From contig DATKZY010000136.1 in NCBI GenBank assembly GCA_035527715.1, forward strand, positions 1-25,208: a stretch of 25,208 nt of DNA. Reading direction: 5' to 3'. A program made the position numbers and the translations under genes. This DNA is from DSUN01 sp035527715 (GTDB lineage: Bacteria > Planctomycetota > PUPC01 > DSUN01). Within the stretch, counting starts at the first letter, position 1. Each line of letters opens with the position of its first letter. The notes under the pieces were generated by a model. That model was not told the origin of the DNA. It saw nothing but the letters and a program-made list of their open reading frames with translations, and did no database searches. Positions 22,713 to 25,208 of the stretch are shown here, in pieces.

Positions 22713-24692
22713 CTATCGTGCGAGGATTTCGAGGGCCTTGGCCTCGGGGCGGACGATTCGGATGGTCTCGCTCTGGGGGTCGAAGTCGGTGTGGGGCTGG
22801 CCGTTCACGGTGACGCTGGTGAGGGGCCGGGCGCCGGGCCTGCGGAGGCGCAGGCGCAGCTCGGCGGGCAAGCCGCGCTCGGGCAGGCTGACCTGGGCGG
22901 CGATGATGCCGTTGCTCCTGGCGTCGAGCGCGAGGCCGACGAGGCCCCAGCGGGTGGGTGCGCGCTTGGCGCGGACCTGTTGCCCCGGGCCGAGCCAGTG
23001 GCGCGGCGTGGCGCGGGCAAGCCACAGCACGTCGGCGTCCGGCTCCTCGAACACCAGCATCCACTTGGCCATCAGCGGCGTCACCAGTTGGGCGGGCACG
23101 CAGTAGTCGGCCGCGTGGGAGCGGGTGGGGGTGCCGCGGACGGGGACCTGCTCGTAGGCGGTGTAGGTGCCGCGGGTGCAGTGGGCAGCCAGGTGGCCGT
23201 AGAAGCCGAGGAGGAAGTGGCGGACTCGGTCGCGAGCGAGGAGGGCGTGGGCGTAGCCGGCATAGGGCCAGTCGTCGAGGCGGTCGAAGAAGCGGGTGGT
23301 GCCGAGCAGCTCGCCGCCGTGGGCGAGGCGGTAGGCGATGATGGCGTCGTGCCACTCGGGGCGCAGGCAGCCGGCGGAGAGCATCTCGGGCCAGTAGCGG
23401 TAGTTGGTGTACGAGGCCAGGCGGTCGGTGGACATGGCGGGGAAGGGCTTGTCGAAGCCGGCGATGGGCGGCACGAAGGTGTGGGCGGGTGTGCGCAGGG
23501 CGGACGCCTGGAGGCTGGCCTCGATGTCGGCCCACAGGGCCTTGCACTGGGCGCGCAGGGCGGCCGCTCGGGCCTGCATGGGCTCGTCGCCCAGGTCGGC
23601 GTAGGCGCGCGCGAGCTCGAGCCAGCCGCGCCAGGTCCAGACGCTGCCGGCGTAGTAGTAGTCGGTCTCCTGGCGGGCGTCGGCCTCGGCGGCGCCGAAG
23701 AGGAGGCCGCGGCGGGGGTCGTCCCGCGGCCACTTCTCGCCCTGGTGGCGGAGGGCGAGGAGGTGGTCTGCGATGCTCTCGATGACCGGGGCGCGCTCGC
23801 GCAGCCAGGCGGCGTCGCGGCTGCGGCGCGCGTAGCGGGCGATCGCGTCGAGCATCTGGCCGGACTCCGACACGGCGGGGCCGTAGTAGTCGAACGTGCC
23901 GTCGGGACGGACGGCGTGGTCGAGGTAGTAGTCGAGGTGGCTGCGGGCGCGGGCGAAGAGGCCCCACTCGGTGCAGGCGTTCACCGTGCTGAGGGTGGCG
24001 GGGGGGAAATGGTCGTCCTTCGGATCGCGGTAGCGCCCCACGCCGTAGTGGGGCCTGGCGCCGTCGTGGGTGATCAGGGCGCGGACGAGGGAGGCCAGGC
24101 AGGCCTTGCCCACCTTGGCCTCGGGCACGGCGAGGCGCATCGTGCCGTCGAGCGCCCCCTGCCAGTAGCCCTCGAGCTCGCGCAGGCGCGCGTCGAACCA
24201 CTCGGCCGCGATGGGCGTCACGCCGTCGGCCGCGATGCGGAAGCGAACCACGCCCTCGCCGGTGTCCACGCGAACCGACTTGAAGGCCACATACAGCTCG
24301 GGCCTCGTGGGCGCGACGAAGGCGAGCTGCTGCCAGGCCACGCCGTTCCGGCCGTCGGTGAACGAGAAGTCCACCGCAGGCAGGTAGCCGCCGACGAGGC
24401 GGCGCACGGCCCGCGTCGGCTCCACCGGCGGCAGAAGCTTGCGGGGGTCGAAGAGCGCCTGGTCGAGCTGCACCGGCCCGAAGCCCTCGGCCGCCACGCC
24501 CAGCCGGCCGTCCGGCTCCACGTAGATGACCTCGCTCGACCCCTCATTGGCCAGGAACGTGTAGGCGAGCAGCTCGGGCAGCAGCGGCGCGCACGCCGCG
24601 AAGGACGGGTCGCCCTCGCCCCGGAGGACCTGTTCCCCCAGCGTATCGGCCTGACTCGCCAGCAACCTGTCCGCTACGTCGTCCGCGGACAT
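22713..24692 (-). CDS. Six-hairpin glycosidase-like protein
   Basis: A 659-residue protein without a signal peptide. ATG 24692 follows AGGAG at about 8 bases. Residues ~1-200 are a beta-rich N-terminal domain (EVIYVEPDGRLGVAAEGFGPVQL, RPELYVAFKSVRVDTGEGVVRFRI). The middle ~330 residues look like an (alpha/alpha)6 barrel: LSTVNACTEWGLFARARSHLDYYLDHA, QMLDAIARYARRSRDAAWL, TDYYYAGSVWTWRGWLELARAYADLGD, SYTNYRYWPEMLSAGCL and the small helix pairs. The end is a beta domain (GIIAAQVSLPERGLPAELRLRLR, VTVNGQP) like that of rhamnosidase- and GH95-type enzymes. I cannot assign a family or catalytic acids with confidence. Its start is followed upstream by a heptamer-based inverted repeat, so it is separate from the next gene on the strand. 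Confidence 0.7.
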   Translation of the reverse strand: MSADDVADRLLASQADTLGEQVLRGEGDPSFAACAPLLPELLAYTFLANEGSSEVIYVEPDGRLGVAAEGFGPVQLDQALFDPRKLLPPVEPTRAVRRLVGGYLPAVDFSFTDGRNGVAWQQLAFVAPTRPELYVAFKSVRVDTGEGVVRFRIAADGVTPIAAEWFDARLRELEGYWQGALDGTMRLAVPEAKVGKACLASLVRALITHDGARPHYGVGRYRDPKDDHFPPATLSTVNACTEWGLFARARSHLDYYLDHAVRPDGTFDYYGPAVSESGQMLDAIARYARRSRDAAWLRERAPVIESIADHLLALRHQGEKWPRDDPRRGLLFGAAEADARQETDYYYAGSVWTWRGWLELARAYADLGDEPMQARAAALRAQCKALWADIEASLQASALRTPAHTFVPPIAGFDKPFPAMSTDRLASYTNYRYWPEMLSAGCLRPEWHDAIIAYRLAHGGELLGTTRFFDRLDDWPYAGYAHALLARDRVRHFLLGFYGHLAAHCTRGTYTAYEQVPVRGTPTRSHAADYCVPAQLVTPLMAKWMLVFEEPDADVLWLARATPRHWLGPGQQVRAKRAPTRWGLVGLALDARSNGIIAAQVSLPERGLPAELRLRLRRPGARPLTSVTVNGQPHTDFDPQSETIRIVRPEAKALEILAR

Positions 24693-24749
24693 CGGGGTAC
24701 TCCTGTGGCGCGAGGCCCGGAGCCGCCGCGCCGGCCGGGCGGCGAACGA

Positions 24750-24825
24750 CCAATGCCCAATGCCCAATGACCAACAAAGAAGACTTGGCCTGGACTGGGC
24801 TGGTCATTGCGTCATTGGCCATTGG
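24750..24825. repeat. Heptamer-based inverted repeat
   Basis: The left arm is a 7-bp tandem: CCAATGC, CCAATGC, CCAATGA, CCAA (24750-24774). The right arm at 24801-24825 reads on the other strand CCAATGG, CCAATGA, CGCAATGA, CCA. The two arms face each other across 26 bases. Translated, it gives the LVIGHW-type peptide familiar from spurious ORFs, so it is probably a dispersed intergenic repeat. Confidence 0.7.
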
Positions 24826-24853
24826 AGGACGCGGGCCGGGCCGAAGGGAGCGA

Positions 24854-25207
24854 CTACTCCCGCACGCGCCAGAGGCGGATGGGGAGCCAGGCCACCTGGG
24901 CGAAGTACTCGTAGTTCACGCGTCCCCAGCCGATCAGGCCGCCGAGGATGTGCCAGGCCCACTGGGAGTTGTAGCGCGCCTCGTCGCCCTTGGCCACGGT
25001 CACGGCAGCGAGATACTGGCCGAAGGTCTCCGAGCCCGTGACGCACAGGCTGCCGCTGTTCTTCGAGATGTCGGCGGGCTGGACGCAGCGGGTGTAGCCC
25101 GCGAGGACTCCCCCCGGGCCGGCGCCGTAGTAGCAGCGGGTCGCCAGCTCCTCCCCCTTGTCGAGCGAGTACCAGTTGTCCCACAGGTGCACCCAGAGGG
25201 CAGGGAT
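24854..25207 (-). CDS. C-terminal part of a protein cut by the window edge
   Basis: The frame is open from the right edge to the TAG at 24856-24854, giving 118 residues. A GTG at 25192 lies inside, but the upstream codons (IPALW) continue without a stop, so the true start is outside. Visible segments are VHLWDNWYSLDKGEELATRCYYGAGPGG, SKNSGSLCVTGSETFGQYLAAVTVAKGDEARYNSQ and WHILGGLIGWGRVNYEYFAQVAWLPIRLWRVRE, which is rich in aromatic residues. I do not recognise it. By position it may belong to the same sugar-processing group as the next gene downstream. Confidence 0.6.
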   Translation of the reverse strand: MPALWVHLWDNWYSLDKGEELATRCYYGAGPGGVLAGYTRCVQPADISKNSGSLCVTGSETFGQYLAAVTVAKGDEARYNSQWAWHILGGLIGWGRVNYEYFAQVAWLPIRLWRVRE

Positions 25208-25208
25208 G

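Noticed and set aside
20581..23106. 841-codon plus-strand frame across the peptidase end and the oxidoreductase gene
   Set aside because: Runs through a terminator and opposite a well-supported Gfo/Idh gene; low-complexity Arg/Ala/Gly sequence.
1..25208. tRNA, rRNA or tmRNA genes
   Set aside because: No cloverleaf with TTC-loop (GGTTCGAATCC-type) sequence and no rRNA signature was found on either strand.

Overview
The window is GC-rich bacterial DNA. It combines a PEP-CTERM sorted protein, a prepilin-like protein with the GLTMVELL-type head and a C-terminal H...DGH motif, several secreted sugar-processing enzymes, a Gfo/Idh/MocA oxidoreductase and frequent TTG/GTG starts. This mix is typical of Planctomycetota and related PVC bacteria. 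That assignment is an inference: no rRNA or tRNA gene is present. Several stretches look like dispersed intergenic repeats, some of them inside genes.

Layout. (1) 2-3608 (+): two sugar-hydrolase genes, a partial TIM-barrel enzyme and a GH29 alpha-L-fucosidase; a small unknown gene (3589-4002, -) overlaps the fucosidase end. (2) 4246-6131 (+): a zinc alcohol dehydrogenase, then a RelE/ParE-Phd toxin-antitoxin module whose toxin carries a one-base frameshift. (3) 6182-8551 (+): an FAD-dependent oxidoreductase of fumarate-reductase type and a short ModE-like DNA-binding protein. (4) 8595-11649 (+): a promoter overlapped by a palindrome very close to the ModE box, then four closely spaced genes: prepilin-like, PEP-CTERM, polytopic membrane protein and THEP1-type NTPase. 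(5) 11663-12817: a UbiE/MenG methyltransferase bracketed by two 123-bp elements, each with inverted hairpins at its ends. (6) 12857-16886 (-): kamA (lysine 2,3-aminomutase), a D-Ala-D-Ala-ligase-like ATP-grasp enzyme, and an ATP-grasp-GNAT fusion. (7) 17354-18163 (+): a zinc-ribbon membrane protein. (8) 18294-19747 (-): a PA14-domain secreted protein and an unknown secreted protein behind a textbook promoter. (9) 20072-21508 (+): a secreted clan CD (gingipain-like) cysteine peptidase homologue. (10) 21616-25207 (-): a Gfo/Idh/MocA oxidoreductase, a six-hairpin-glycosidase-like protein and the tail of another protein.

The most coherent candidate system is the kamA operon. All lysine-recognition aspartates of lysine 2,3-aminomutase are present, so beta-lysine is the expected product. 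Two ATP-grasp ligases and a GNAT domain follow, which suggests that beta-lysine is ligated and/or acetylated. The second interesting system is the ModE-like regulator with a matching operator in front of an operon that contains no recognisable molybdate transporter but ends in a membrane protein plus NTPase. The flanking genes look like a polysaccharide-utilising, surface-active lifestyle: fucosidase, other glycosidase-like proteins, Gfo/Idh, PA14 and PEP-CTERM.
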